Positions 50,180-59,548 of a stretch of 64,000 nucleotides of DNA are shown here, in pieces. The stretch lies in NCBI GenBank assembly GCA_000955785.1, contig JYOD01000117.1, positions 1-64,000 on the forward strand, written 5' to 3'. Source of the DNA: Burkholderiaceae bacterium 16 (GTDB lineage Bacteria > Pseudomonadota > Gammaproteobacteria > Burkholderiales > Burkholderiaceae). The position numbers and the translations under genes were made by a program. Numbering within the stretch: position 1 is the first letter of the stretch; the number at the start of each line of letters is the position of its first letter. Below the pieces are notes generated by a model. It made no database searches and was not told the DNA's origin. It saw nothing but the letters and a program-made list of their open reading frames with translations.

Positions 50180-50959
50180 TTAGAAATCGAGCTGGCTGAG
50201 CGGACGAATGCGTACGCCATCGCCTTCCAGCGCGGCGCGCACCGCCCTGGCAATGGCAACCCCCTGCGGGTTGTCGCCATGCACGCAGATCGTGTGGACC
50301 CGCATGTCGACCTTGCGGCCGCCAACGGTATGAATCGCCTGCTCCCGAACCATCTGCAAGGCACGCGCCGCCGCAACGCCCGGGTCGTGGATGACGGCGC
50401 CCGGCTGGTTGCGCGGCAGCGTTAAGCCGTTGTCGCCATAGAGACGATCCGCAAAGACCTCGCAGGCCATGCGCACGCCGCCCCGGCGGGCCGCGCGCTC
50501 GGTTTCATTGTGCGGCGTGCAGACCAGCACGAGATCCCGGTCAAGGGCGCGCATGGCGCCGATGAGTGCGTCGGATAGCTCGGGGATTTCGAAGGCCAGC
50601 GTGGCGAGGGCGCCATGGAGCTTGACGTGCGTCACGCGATGGCCCACGGCCTGCGCCATCCCCTGCAGCGCGGCAATCTGGTAGATCAGCATCTTCTCGA
50701 TGTCACCGGGACTGTCCCCGACGATCTTGCGCCGGCCAAAACCGTACAGATCGTTAAAGCCAGGGTGCGCACCAACATCGACGCCTCGCGACAGTGCCTG
50801 GGCCGCGGTCTGGTGCATGACGACGGGATCGCCGCCATGAAAGCCGCAGGCCACGTTGGCCGACGTGACGATGGCCAGCATGGCGCCGTCGTCCCCTATT
50901 TCATAAGGGCCAAAGCTCTCGCCCAGGTCTGAATTCAGATCGACTTCCCGCACTTTCAT
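50180..50959 (-). CDS. pxpA: 5-oxoprolinase subunit A (PxpA), copy 1
   Basis: A LamB/YcsF-family protein of about 259 residues: VDLNSDLGESFGPYEIGDD, ANVACGFHGGDP, VGAHPGFNDLYGFGRR, VKLHGALA and TICVHGDNP are the conserved blocks. With PxpB and PxpC it converts 5-oxoproline plus ATP to glutamate. Start choice: ATG 50959 is only two bases from GGAG, while GTG 50953 has ideal spacing and may be the true start. It is divergent from the polyamine-type transporter, with an operator between. A second pxpA (61346) lies in the pxpBC unit. Confidence 0.87.
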   Translation of the reverse strand: MKVREVDLNSDLGESFGPYEIGDDGAMLAIVTSANVACGFHGGDPVVMHQTAAQALSRGVDVGAHPGFNDLYGFGRRKIVGDSPGDIEKMLIYQIAALQGMAQAVGHRVTHVKLHGALATLAFEIPELSDALIGAMRALDRDLVLVCTPHNETERAARRGGVRMACEVFADRLYGDNGLTLPRNQPGAVIHDPGVAAARALQMVREQAIHTVGGRKVDMRVHTICVHGDNPQGVAIARAVRAALEGDGVRIRPLSQLDF

Positions 50960-50984
50960 TCTCCGAAACGCCACCCGGCGCCGC

Positions 50985-51004
50985 TTGGTATACCACTGGC
51001 ACGC
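50985..51004. promoter_or_regulatory. Putative GntR operator, pxp locus site 1
   Basis: TTGGTATACCACTGGCACGC holds the palindrome TGGTATACCA and matches the site at 58221 in 17 of 20 positions. It lies between pxpA copy 1 and the ABC transporter operon. Confidence 0.65.
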
Positions 51005-51081
51005 AAAATGCATGCCATTTGCCGGGCAGCAGAATCCTGATGGCCGCATCCCCAAAATCGGGCGTTTCAACTGGAGAAAGC

Positions 51082-52131
51082 ATGACAAGCAAGTTGCAGA
51101 AAATGGTTAGTACCGTGGCGGCTGCCGCGGCCTTGCTGGCAGGTGCAGCCCACGCGGCGGAACTGAACTTCGCGAGTTGGGGCGGCGCCTACCAGGGCGC
51201 GATCCGCGAGGCCTGGTTGAAGCCGTTCGCCAAGGACACTGGCGTCAAGCTGACGGAAGACACCGACCCGCAAGTCGCAAAAATCCGCGCCATGATCGAC
51301 ACCAAGACCGTGAACTGGGATGTGGTGACGGAGAACAGCGCGCGGCTGACGCGCGGCATCAAGCTGGGCGTATTCGAAAAGATCACGCCCGAGATGGTGG
51401 ATCAGAAGCACGTGATCCGCGGCGCGCGCAACGACTATGGTGTGCCGTCCGAGATCTTCTCGACCGTGGTGGGTTTTTCGTCCAAGACATTCCCGGCCGG
51501 AAAGCCCCAGCCATCCACCTTCGCGGATTTCTGGGACGTAGCTAAGTTCCCGGGCAAGCGCACGCTGCAGGACGATCCGGCCACCGTCATCGAGGCCGCG
51601 CTGATCGCCGACGGCGTTGCGCCCGCCGACGTCTACAAGGTGCTCGCCACGCCTGCTGGCGTGGACCGCGCCATGAAGCAGATCGAGAAGATCAAGCCAA
51701 GCGTCGCCATGTGGTGGAAGAACGGCGCCGAGCCGGTCAACGCGCTAGGCAGCGGCGAGGTCGTCATGGCGCTGGGCTGGAACGGCCGCTTCCAGGCCGG
51801 CATCGATTCCGGGCTGCCGATCCAGATGGGTTGGGGCAACGCGGTGGCGCAGGTTGGCTACTTCGCCCTGGTCAAAGGTGCGCCTCATCGCGACGAAGCC
51901 CTGAAGCTGCTGAACTACATCATCCAGCCGAAGAACCAGGCCGAATTCAGCAAGCACATCGCCTACGGCCCCACCACCGAAGCCGCCTTTCCCCTGATCG
52001 ACGAGGCCCGCAAGCAGCGTCTGCCTTCCACGCCAGAACGGCTGAAGAGCGCGTTGTTCCTCGACTCCGAATTCTGGGAAAAGCAGGGGCCGGCCATCGT
52101 CGAGCGCTACAACCAGATTCGCGCACGTTGA
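51082..52131 (+). CDS. ABC transporter substrate-binding protein (PotD-like)
   Basis: A 349-residue periplasmic binding protein with signal peptide (residues 1-24, ending AHA). ELNFASWGGAYQGAIREAWLKPF and VNWDVVTENSARLTRGIKLGVFEKI mark the spermidine/putrescine-type extracellular family. GGAG is six bases before ATG 51082. First gene of a transport operon with a fused permease and an ATPase. Given the surrounding amino-acid genes, the ligand may be an acylated or cyclised amino acid rather than a polyamine (inference). Confidence 0.88.
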   Translation: MTSKLQKMVSTVAAAAALLAGAAHAAELNFASWGGAYQGAIREAWLKPFAKDTGVKLTEDTDPQVAKIRAMIDTKTVNWDVVTENSARLTRGIKLGVFEKITPEMVDQKHVIRGARNDYGVPSEIFSTVVGFSSKTFPAGKPQPSTFADFWDVAKFPGKRTLQDDPATVIEAALIADGVAPADVYKVLATPAGVDRAMKQIEKIKPSVAMWWKNGAEPVNALGSGEVVMALGWNGRFQAGIDSGLPIQMGWGNAVAQVGYFALVKGAPHRDEALKLLNYIIQPKNQAEFSKHIAYGPTTEAAFPLIDEARKQRLPSTPERLKSALFLDSEFWEKQGPAIVERYNQIRAR

Positions 52132-52158
52132 TTCGTACCACCGCGAGGTAACTGCATC

Positions 52159-53865
52159 ATGACAGGCACCGCCCTGCCCCTTCCCCCCGCCTCGACCGCA
52201 CCCGCCGTGAGGCAGGCGCGCCGCCGTCCGAGCCGCGCGGCGGTGCTCGCCAGCTTGCCGTTGCTGCTCTTCCTGCTGTGCTTCTTTGTCGGGCCCATCG
52301 CGGGCCTGCTCAAGGAAGGCTTCTATCAGGACGGCGTGGCGACGCTGGCCAACTACCGCCACCTGATCGACACGCCAATCTACCGGATCGTGCTGGGCAA
52401 CACCTTCACCATCGCCGCGGCGGTGACGCTGTCCTGCGTGCTGATGAGCTACCCGCTTGCCTACCTGATGGCCAGCGTGCGGCCCAATGTGGCCAAGCTG
52501 CTGTTCTTCGCGGTGCTGCTGCCGTTCTGGTCGAGCGCGCTGGTGCGCACCTCTGCCTGGATCGCGCTGCTGGGCAAGAACGGGCCGCTCAATGCCCTCC
52601 TGACGGGCAGCGGCATTCTGGACCAGCCGATGGCCTTCCTCTACAACTTCACCGGCGTGATGATCGGCATGACCCATGTGCTGATGCCCTTCGTGGTGCT
52701 GCCGCTCTATGCCTCGTTCCGCTCGCTGGACCACACCCTGGTGCAGGCCGCGCAGAGCCTGGGTGCGGGTTCGGTGAGCATCTTCAGCCGCGTGGTGCTG
52801 CCGCTAACCAGCCCCGGGGTGGTGGCGGGCGGCATCATCGTCTTCATGAATGCGGTGGGCTACTACATCACGCCCTCGCTGATGGGTGGCCCGGCCCAGC
52901 GCATGGTGGCCGAGCTGATTTCCTACAACATCACCGAGGAACTGAACTGGGGCCTGGCCGCGGCGTTAGCCGCCGTGCTGCTGCTCACGGTGCTGGCATC
53001 GCTGTGGCTCTTCAATCGCCTCTTCGGCCTGGACAAGCTGATCGCCGGTTCGACCAGCAAGGGCAGCAGCACGCCTGGCACGGGGCGCACCCCGGGCGGT
53101 CGGCTCGCCGTGGCCGCCGGCATTGCCTGCGCCGTGTTCCTGGTGCTGCCGATCGTCATTGTGATCCCGATGAGCTTCGGCACCACCGATTTCCCGGTGT
53201 TCCCACCGCCGCGGTATGGGCTGCGCTGGTACGCCAGTTTCTTCGACGACGCCAAATGGCTCGATGCTCTCTGGTCGAGCCTGCGCGTTGGCGCGATCGT
53301 GACGGTGCTGGCCACCCTGCTTGGCACCGCCGCGGCGCTGGGCGTGCACAAGATGGCGTCGGCGCACAAGGGCTGGCTCGATGCCCTGTTCGTCGTGCCG
53401 ATGTCGGTGCCGGCGATCATCACCGCTGTGTCCCTCTACTACCTGCTGGCGCCGCTGGGCTGGGTGGCCAACTCGCTGGCCATCGTCATCGGCCACACCG
53501 TGCTCGCCACGCCCTACGTCTACATCACGGTGCGCGCCGCGCTGCGCAGCTTCGATCCCAGCCTGGAACTGGCAGCGCTGAGCCTGGGCGCCCCGTGGCC
53601 GACCATGTTCCGGCTGGTGATGCTGCCGGCGCTACTGCCCAGTCTCGTCGGCGGCGCGGTGTTCGCCTTCGTGACCTCGTTCGACGATGTCGTGATGGCG
53701 CTGTTCCTCACCACCATCCGTAACCGCACCCTGCCCAAGCTGATGTACGAGGGCCTGGCGCACGATTTCGATCCAACGGTGATCTCCGCGTCCTGCGTGC
53801 TGATTGCCGCTACCGCGCTCATCCTGACGGCCAACCAGTTGCTGGGAATGAAGAAAGGAGCATGA
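52159..53865 (+). CDS. Fused ABC permease (PotB-PotC-type in one chain)
   Basis: A 568-residue protein containing two complete permease domains. The first (about 30-290) has the cytoplasmic EAA-type loop QAAQSLGAGSVSIFSRVVLPL; the second (about 320-562) has ELAALSLGAPWPTMFRLVMLPA. In most polyamine-type transporters these are separate genes. A linker around 300-315 (serine/threonine/glycine-rich) joins them. There is no frameshift or internal start signal, so the fusion looks genuine. The stop overlaps the start region of the ATPase gene. Confidence 0.9.
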   Translation: MTGTALPLPPASTAPAVRQARRRPSRAAVLASLPLLLFLLCFFVGPIAGLLKEGFYQDGVATLANYRHLIDTPIYRIVLGNTFTIAAAVTLSCVLMSYPLAYLMASVRPNVAKLLFFAVLLPFWSSALVRTSAWIALLGKNGPLNALLTGSGILDQPMAFLYNFTGVMIGMTHVLMPFVVLPLYASFRSLDHTLVQAAQSLGAGSVSIFSRVVLPLTSPGVVAGGIIVFMNAVGYYITPSLMGGPAQRMVAELISYNITEELNWGLAAALAAVLLLTVLASLWLFNRLFGLDKLIAGSTSKGSSTPGTGRTPGGRLAVAAGIACAVFLVLPIVIVIPMSFGTTDFPVFPPPRYGLRWYASFFDDAKWLDALWSSLRVGAIVTVLATLLGTAAALGVHKMASAHKGWLDALFVVPMSVPAIITAVSLYYLLAPLGWVANSLAIVIGHTVLATPYVYITVRAALRSFDPSLELAALSLGAPWPTMFRLVMLPALLPSLVGGAVFAFVTSFDDVVMALFLTTIRNRTLPKLMYEGLAHDFDPTVISASCVLIAATALILTANQLLGMKKGA

Positions 53866-53867
53866 CG

Positions 53868-54932
53868 ATGCAAACCACCCTCTCGCCAACCGCGTCCCCG
53901 CCCTATGCTGCGACGCCGGCGCTGCAGCTCTCCGAGCGCCCCGAGGCCCAGGGCAAGGACATCTCGGTGCGCGCCGTGCGCAAGTCCTATGGCAGCACGG
54001 TCGCGCTGCCGGATGTCTCGCTATCGGTGGCACGCGGCGAATTCTGTACCCTGCTTGGCGCCTCGGGCTCGGGCAAGACCACGCTGCTGAAGATCATCGC
54101 CGGCTTCGAAGCGCCCGACACCGGCAGCGTGCATATCGCCGGCCGCGACGTCACCCACACGCCGATCGCCGAACGCAATATCGGCATGGTGTTCCAGAAC
54201 TACGCGCTGTTCCCCCATATGTCGGTGTTCGAGAACGTAGCCTTTGCGCTGCGCATGCGGCGCCTCAACCATGAGGACATCAAGCGGCGCGTCGGCGAAG
54301 CGCTCGAGCTGGTGAGCCTGCAGGCCCTGGCAGCGCGCCTGCCACGCGAGCTCTCGGGCGGGCAACAGCAGCGCGTCGCGCTGGCCCGCGCGCTGGTCTT
54401 CATGCCGGACGTGCTGCTGATGGACGAACCGCTCGGCGCGCTCGACAAGAACCTGCGGCAGGCGATCCAGCTGCAGCTCAAGAAGCTGCACCACGACCTC
54501 GGCCTGACGGTGGTCTTCGTCACCCACGACCAGGAGGAAGCCATGAACCTGTCGGACCGCATCGTCATCATGGACCAGGGCCGCATCGTGCAAGCGGGCG
54601 CGCCCGCGGCACTGTACCGCTCGCCCGATACGCCGTTCGTCGCGGGCTTTCTCGGCGAATGCAACTTCCTCGGAGAACCCACCCGCGTGCTCGGCATCAG
54701 GCCGGAGAACGTGCGCGTTGGCGCGCAGCTTGGCGCGTCGGACGTACGGCACGAGGGCCGCGTGGTGGCCTCGACCTTCTGCGGCCTGCACTGGAGGGTA
54801 TTCATCGCCTGGCGGGACAGGACCATCGTTGCCTATGCGGCTGCCGGCATGGCTGGTACCGATCACGAGCCCGGGCGGCTCGTAGCCTGGGGGTTCAACT
54901 CCGGCGACGCCATGGTGTTCGCCACCCAATGA
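53868..54932 (+). CDS. ABC transporter ATPase (PotA-like)
   Basis: A 354-residue ATPase. Walker A GASGSGKTTLLK, Q-loop QNYALFPHMS, signature LSGGQQQRVALARAL, Walker B VLLMDEPLGALD and the H-loop FVTHDQEEAM are all intact, with a TOBE-like C-terminal domain. ATG 53868 is seven bases from GGAG; the ATG at 53862 overlaps the permease stop (ATGA) but is only one base from GGAG, so the second is preferred. It powers the transporter formed with the two preceding genes. Confidence 0.93.
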   Translation: MQTTLSPTASPPYAATPALQLSERPEAQGKDISVRAVRKSYGSTVALPDVSLSVARGEFCTLLGASGSGKTTLLKIIAGFEAPDTGSVHIAGRDVTHTPIAERNIGMVFQNYALFPHMSVFENVAFALRMRRLNHEDIKRRVGEALELVSLQALAARLPRELSGGQQQRVALARALVFMPDVLLMDEPLGALDKNLRQAIQLQLKKLHHDLGLTVVFVTHDQEEAMNLSDRIVIMDQGRIVQAGAPAALYRSPDTPFVAGFLGECNFLGEPTRVLGIRPENVRVGAQLGASDVRHEGRVVASTFCGLHWRVFIAWRDRTIVAYAAAGMAGTDHEPGRLVAWGFNSGDAMVFATQ

Positions 54933-54981
54933 AGGCCGGTGGGCACCAGCAGCGCGACAGCATATTCACTACCGCACCAAC

Positions 54982-55704
54982 ATGAAAACACTGACAAAAA
55001 TCGAGATTGACCACGGCGCTGCCGCAAGCGAGCCGGAAGACATCGCGCCGATCTCAACCACGCTTGCCGGGGACATCCCGGACCTGGCGGGCGATGCCTA
55101 CAACACGCTGCTTGACATGATCCAGCTGGGCCGCTTGCGCACCGAGACGCCGCTGCAGGAACGGGCGCTGGCGGCAACGCTGGGCATCTCGCGCACGCCG
55201 CTGCGCGAAGCCATGAGCCGGCTCATCGGCGGCGGCTTTGCCGTGCGCACGCCGCGCGGGCAGCTCATGATCAAGGAGCCCACGCTGCGCCAGTACCTGG
55301 AGATCCTGCAAATGCGGGCCTTGCTGGAAAGCGAAGCCGCCGCCCAGGCCGCGACCCGGATGGAGCCCAAGCATGCGCAATACGTCATCGCCCAGGTGGA
55401 GGCGCATCTGCTGGCGCGCAATACCACCAAGGACGAGAACCACAGGATCGATAACCTGCTGCACGACACCGTCGCCACTGCCAGCGGCAACCAGATGCTG
55501 GCGCAGACGATCCATGACCTGCGCATCAAGGCCAGATGCTTCGACCAGAACGGCGCACCCGAGCGTTTCGAGCCCTGCGCACGCGAGCATATCGCCATCC
55601 TGCAGGCCATTGCCGAGCGCAACCCCGATGCGGCGCGCGCCGCCATGAGCCTGCACCTCGCCAACGCACGCGCCGGCCTGGTTGCGCGCCATACAAACCT
55701 GTGA
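54982..55704 (+). CDS. GntR-family (FCD) regulator of the pxp/aminoacylase locus
   Basis: A 240-residue regulator: the winged helix (GDAYNTLLDMIQLGRLRTET ... LAATLGISRTPLREAMSRLI) sits at about 35-100, followed by a helical FCD domain (LEILQMRALLESEAAAQAA ... HDTVATASGNQML). It stands between the ABC transporter and the catabolic genes on the same strand. The TTGGYATACCA sites at 50985 and 58221 are plausible targets because they flank the locus and match the TGGT-N-ACCA form seen for FadR-type proteins. Effector unknown. Confidence 0.87.
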   Translation: MKTLTKIEIDHGAAASEPEDIAPISTTLAGDIPDLAGDAYNTLLDMIQLGRLRTETPLQERALAATLGISRTPLREAMSRLIGGGFAVRTPRGQLMIKEPTLRQYLEILQMRALLESEAAAQAATRMEPKHAQYVIAQVEAHLLARNTTKDENHRIDNLLHDTVATASGNQMLAQTIHDLRIKARCFDQNGAPERFEPCAREHIAILQAIAERNPDAARAAMSLHLANARAGLVARHTNL

Positions 55705-55761
55705 CTTCGTGTGTTGCCAACCATGCGTCCATCAACGCTCCATCAACCAGCAGATTCATCC

Positions 55762-56715
55762 ATGACAAGTACATCGCGCATTGACGAGAGCGCAAAGGGC
55801 GTCTTCATCATCTCCGCGACCCCCTTCACGGAACAGGGGGCGCTCGACCTTGAAAGCACCGACAGCCTGGTCGATTTCTACCTCGGCAAGAAGGTCGCGG
55901 GCATGACCATCCTCGGCATGATGGGCGAAGCGCCCAAGCTGTCGGAAGAGGAGTCCATGATCTTCGTGCGCCGCGTCCTCGAGCGGGTCGATGGCCGGGT
56001 GCCGGTGATCGTCGGGGTAAGCCACGCGTCGAATCAGCATGTGGAGCGCCTGGCAAGGACCTCGATGGCGCTCGGCGCGGCCGGGGTCATGCTGGCGCCA
56101 GCGGCAAACCTCAGGACCGACGACCAGGTCTATGGCTACTACGCCGCCATTGCGCGCCTGCTTGGACCGGATGTGCCGATCTGCCTGCAGGACTTTCCCC
56201 AGGCCACCGGCGTCTACACCTCGGTCGACGTCGTCCTGCGGATGGTGCGGGAATTCCCGCAGGTGGTGATGTTCAAGCACGAGGAGCTACCCGGCCTGCG
56301 CAAGCTCTCGCAGATTCGTGCCCAAAGCGAAGCGGAAGGCCTGCGCCGCATCAGCATCCTGGCCGGCAATGGCGGCCTGTTCCTGCCGCAGGAGATGCTG
56401 CGGGACGCGGATGGCGCGATGACCGGCTTCGCCTACCCCGAGATGCTGGTCCAGGTCTGCGACCTTTTCGCCCAGGGTAGGGCCGGTGAAGCCGAAGACC
56501 TGTTCGACCTGTACCTGCCACTGCTGCGCCATGAGTTCCAGTACGGCATCGGCCTGGCACTGCGCAAGGAAACCCTGCGCCGGCGCGGCGCGATCGCCAG
56601 TGCCGCGGTGCGCAAGCCCGGACCGGTGCTGGACGCAACCGACCTTGCGGAGCTCGAGCGGCTGATTGGCCGCCTGGAAGCCAGTTTGGCGAACGCCGGC
56701 CAGGCTGGTCACTGA
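55762..56715 (+). CDS. DapA-superfamily protein lacking the catalytic tyrosine
   Basis: A 317-residue aldolase-fold protein: GVFIISATPFTEQGALD at the start, LGMMGEAPKLSEEE in place of the GTTGE loop, and the Schiff-base lysine in QVVMFKHEELPG. The usual YNxP motif is replaced by LQDFPQATG, so the conserved tyrosine is missing. Chemistry may differ from DapA, for example a dehydratase, a retro-aldolase or a hydroxyproline-type enzyme. It is followed after 16 bases by a D-aminoacylase gene. Confidence 0.8.
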   Translation: MTSTSRIDESAKGVFIISATPFTEQGALDLESTDSLVDFYLGKKVAGMTILGMMGEAPKLSEEESMIFVRRVLERVDGRVPVIVGVSHASNQHVERLARTSMALGAAGVMLAPAANLRTDDQVYGYYAAIARLLGPDVPICLQDFPQATGVYTSVDVVLRMVREFPQVVMFKHEELPGLRKLSQIRAQSEAEGLRRISILAGNGGLFLPQEMLRDADGAMTGFAYPEMLVQVCDLFAQGRAGEAEDLFDLYLPLLRHEFQYGIGLALRKETLRRRGAIASAAVRKPGPVLDATDLAELERLIGRLEASLANAGQAGH

Positions 56716-56731
56716 CGCCAGGGGAAACAGC

Positions 56732-58186
56732 ATGACTTTCGACTTCTGTATCACCGGCGCATCGATCGTGGACGGCAGCGGCAGACCCGCCTTCGTTGGC
56801 GACGTGGGCGTGAAGGACGGGAAGATCGCCGCCGTGGGTGAGCTTGCCCACGCCAGCGCGGTGGAACGCATCGATGGCCGTGGCCGGGTCGCCGCGCCTG
56901 GCTTCATCGACGTCCATACGCACGACGACCGCGCCCTGCTGATGCCGGGCGCGATGACGGCGAAGCTGTCCCAGGGCGTGACAACCGTCGTCACTGGCAA
57001 CTGTGGACTCAGCCTGGCGCCTGCGCGGCCGGGCACCGCCATACCGCCTCCGCTGGACCTGATTGCCACGCCGGAATGGCTACGTTTTCCTGCCTTCCGC
57101 GATTACCTCCACGCCTTGGACGCGAACGGGACCGCGGTCAACGCTGTCTGCCTTGTGGGCCACCTGACGCTGCGGGCCAGCGTCATGGACAACCTGGAAC
57201 GCCCGGCCACCCCGGCCGAATGCGATGCCATGCAGCGCCTGCTGGCAGACGCGCTCGAGGCAGGTGCCTGGGGCATGTCCACCGGCACCTTCTATCCGCC
57301 GGCGCGGCTTGCCACCACCGACGAAATCGTCGCGGTAGGCGAGCCCCTGCGGGCCCATGGCGCACTCTATGCCACCCATATGCGCAACGAAGCCGAGAAA
57401 ATCATCGATGCGCTGGATGAAACCTTCGAGATAGGCAGGCGGCTTGGCGTACGCGTACTGATCTCGCACCACAAGCTGGCGGGCATCGCCAATCACGGGC
57501 GCTCCGCCGAGACGCTGAAGCACATCGCAGCCGCGATGCAAACGCAGCCGGTATCGCTTGATTGCTACCCCTACAACGCGTCTTCCACCGTACTGCGGCC
57601 GGAGTTCGTGGCGCGCGCCGCCGCCGTGATGGTCAGCTGGTCCACGCCGCATCCGGAACATGCCGGCAGGCTGCTCGCCGATATTGCGCGCGAGATGGGC
57701 TGCGACGATGAACAAGCCGCCGCGCGCCTGGCACCCGCCGGCGCCGTCTACTTCATGATGGACGAGGGCGACGTGCGCCGCATCCTTGCCTTCCCCAAAG
57801 CCATGATCGGCTCGGACGGCATGCCGCACGACGAGCATCCCCACCCGCGCCTGTGGGGAACATTTCCCCGAGTGCTGGGCCGCTACACGCGCGAAGAGCG
57901 GCTTTTCCCGCTGGTAACGGCAATCCACAAGATGAGCGGCCTGACCGCCGGCGAGCTCGGCATCGCCGATCGCGGCCATATCGCCATTGGCCAGGCGGCC
58001 GATCTTGTGCTGTTCGACCCGGACACGGTCGGGGATCGCGCGACCTTCGCCAAGCCGGCCACGCTATCGGCAGGTATCGAGAGCGTCTGGGTCAACGGAC
58101 GGCTGGCTTTCGCAAAAGGAGAAGTGCGCGACGATCGCGCGGGACGCGTATTGACCAGGACACCATCGCAGGCTGTGCAAGCGTAG
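56732..58186 (+). CDS. D-aminoacylase (N-acyl-D-amino-acid deacylase)
   Basis: A 484-residue amidohydrolase. Metal- and substrate-binding motifs of D-aminoacylases are intact: GFIDVHTHDD, VTGNCGLS with the bridging cysteine, THMRNE, LISHHK and IGSDGMPHD. The enzyme removes the acyl group from N-acyl-D-amino acids in the cytoplasm. AGGGGAAA precedes ATG 56732. The following aminotransferase and oxoprolinase genes could process the freed or cyclised amino acid (for instance glutamate or its lactam). Confidence 0.88.
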   Translation: MTFDFCITGASIVDGSGRPAFVGDVGVKDGKIAAVGELAHASAVERIDGRGRVAAPGFIDVHTHDDRALLMPGAMTAKLSQGVTTVVTGNCGLSLAPARPGTAIPPPLDLIATPEWLRFPAFRDYLHALDANGTAVNAVCLVGHLTLRASVMDNLERPATPAECDAMQRLLADALEAGAWGMSTGTFYPPARLATTDEIVAVGEPLRAHGALYATHMRNEAEKIIDALDETFEIGRRLGVRVLISHHKLAGIANHGRSAETLKHIAAAMQTQPVSLDCYPYNASSTVLRPEFVARAAAVMVSWSTPHPEHAGRLLADIAREMGCDDEQAAARLAPAGAVYFMMDEGDVRRILAFPKAMIGSDGMPHDEHPHPRLWGTFPRVLGRYTREERLFPLVTAIHKMSGLTAGELGIADRGHIAIGQAADLVLFDPDTVGDRATFAKPATLSAGIESVWVNGRLAFAKGEVRDDRAGRVLTRTPSQAVQA

Positions 58187-58220
58187 CAATCCGTTTGGCA
58201 CGTGTATTGCTTGCACTCCA

Positions 58221-58240
58221 TTGGCATACCAATGGCACAC
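58221..58240. promoter_or_regulatory. Putative GntR operator, pxp locus site 2
   Basis: TTGGCATACCAATGGCACAC lies in the palindrome CCATTGG-CATA-CCAATGG (58218-58235), about 80-100 bases before the aminotransferase start. Confidence 0.65.
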
Positions 58241-58321
58241 AAGCCTCATATCAACCACCAACGCAATGCCATGTGCGATCGATCGATGCCCATGGGCGCG
58301 TATAGGAAAGCAGCGCAAGCC

Positions 58322-59548
58322 ATGTCTGTTCTTAGCTTAGATACCCGCCTGGCGTCCCGCCTGAGCGCCGCGCGGCCGTCGGCCACGGGGGCTGTTGCCG
58401 AAGCCGCCCGCCTCATGGTGGCGCAAGGCCGCGCAGTCATCAGCCTGGCCGAGGGGGAACTCGACTTCGATACGCCCGCGCACATCCGGCAGGCTGCCGT
58501 CGCCGGCATCATGGACGGGCATACGCGCTACACAAACGTGGCAGGCACGCCCCAACTCAGGGCCTCGATCGTGCGCAAGTTCGTGCGTGACAATGCCCTG
58601 CACTACGACGAGAGCGAGGTCATTGCCGCGACGGGTGCAAAGCAGATTCTCTTCAATGCCTTGCTGGCCACCGTCAACGACGGGGACGAGGCCATTGTCG
58701 TGGCGCCGTGCTGGGTGTCCTATTCCGAGATGGTGCGCATTGCCGGAGGTATGCCGGTGGCGGTGACGCCGGCGGCCGAAGACGGCTTCAAGCTGACGCC
58801 GGACGCACTCGCCGCCGCCATCACACCCAGGACACGCTGGTTGATGCTGAACTCGCCCTGCAATCCTTCCGGATCGCTCTACTCCGCCGACGAACTGCGT
58901 GGGCTGGCGGACGTGCTGCGCGCACATCCCCGCGTGCTGGTGATGTCCGACGACATCTATGAAAAGATCGTGTTCGAAGGCGAATTCTGCTCCTTTGCGC
59001 AGGCGGCACCGGACATGAAGGCGCGCACGCTCACCGTCAATGGCGTCTCCAAGGCTTATGCCATGACGGGGTGGCGGCTGGGCTATGCCGGCGGCCCGCG
59101 GTGGTTGGTCAAAGCGCTGGAGATGTTGCAATCCCAAAGCACCAGCAACCCCAGCTCGGTTAGCCAGGCCGCCGCCATCGCCGCGCTCGACGGGCCGCAG
59201 GATTTCCTGGAGGACTGGATGGCGCGCCTGCGCTGGCGCCGGGACCTTGCGATCGATCTGCTCGCGGGGGCGGCACCGCTGTTGACCATGCGCACGCCAC
59301 CCGCGGCCTTCTACCTCTATGCGGATTGCAGCGGCACGCTTGGCATGCGCACGCCGAGCGGCGACATCATCGAAAGCGACCTGGACCTGGCGCGCTACCT
59401 GCTGGAGGAAGCGGGTGTCGCGGTCGTGCCTGGCACCGCATTCGGACTGGCGCCGTACCTGCGGTTTGCGTATGCGGTTTCCGATGACCGGCTGCGCATG
59501 GCATGCGAGCAGATCGTCCGGGCCTGCCGCAGGCTGTCCAGGCCATGA
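58322..59548 (+). CDS. Class I/II aminotransferase (aspartate-aminotransferase-like)
   Basis: A 408-residue PLP enzyme. The PLP lysine is in NGVSKAYAMTGWRLGY; LNSPCNPSGSLYS and VLVMSDDIYEKIVF are standard fold-type I segments. ATG 58322 is chosen because the upstream frame runs through the operator region. It is the first gene of the unit aminotransferase-pxpB-pxpC-pxpA and overlaps pxpB by four bases (ATGA). It probably transaminates an amino acid linked to oxoproline or D-amino-acid use; exact substrate unknown. Confidence 0.88.
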   Translation: MSVLSLDTRLASRLSAARPSATGAVAEAARLMVAQGRAVISLAEGELDFDTPAHIRQAAVAGIMDGHTRYTNVAGTPQLRASIVRKFVRDNALHYDESEVIAATGAKQILFNALLATVNDGDEAIVVAPCWVSYSEMVRIAGGMPVAVTPAAEDGFKLTPDALAAAITPRTRWLMLNSPCNPSGSLYSADELRGLADVLRAHPRVLVMSDDIYEKIVFEGEFCSFAQAAPDMKARTLTVNGVSKAYAMTGWRLGYAGGPRWLVKALEMLQSQSTSNPSSVSQAAAIAALDGPQDFLEDWMARLRWRRDLAIDLLAGAAPLLTMRTPPAAFYLYADCSGTLGMRTPSGDIIESDLDLARYLLEEAGVAVVPGTAFGLAPYLRFAYAVSDDRLRMACEQIVRACRRLSRP

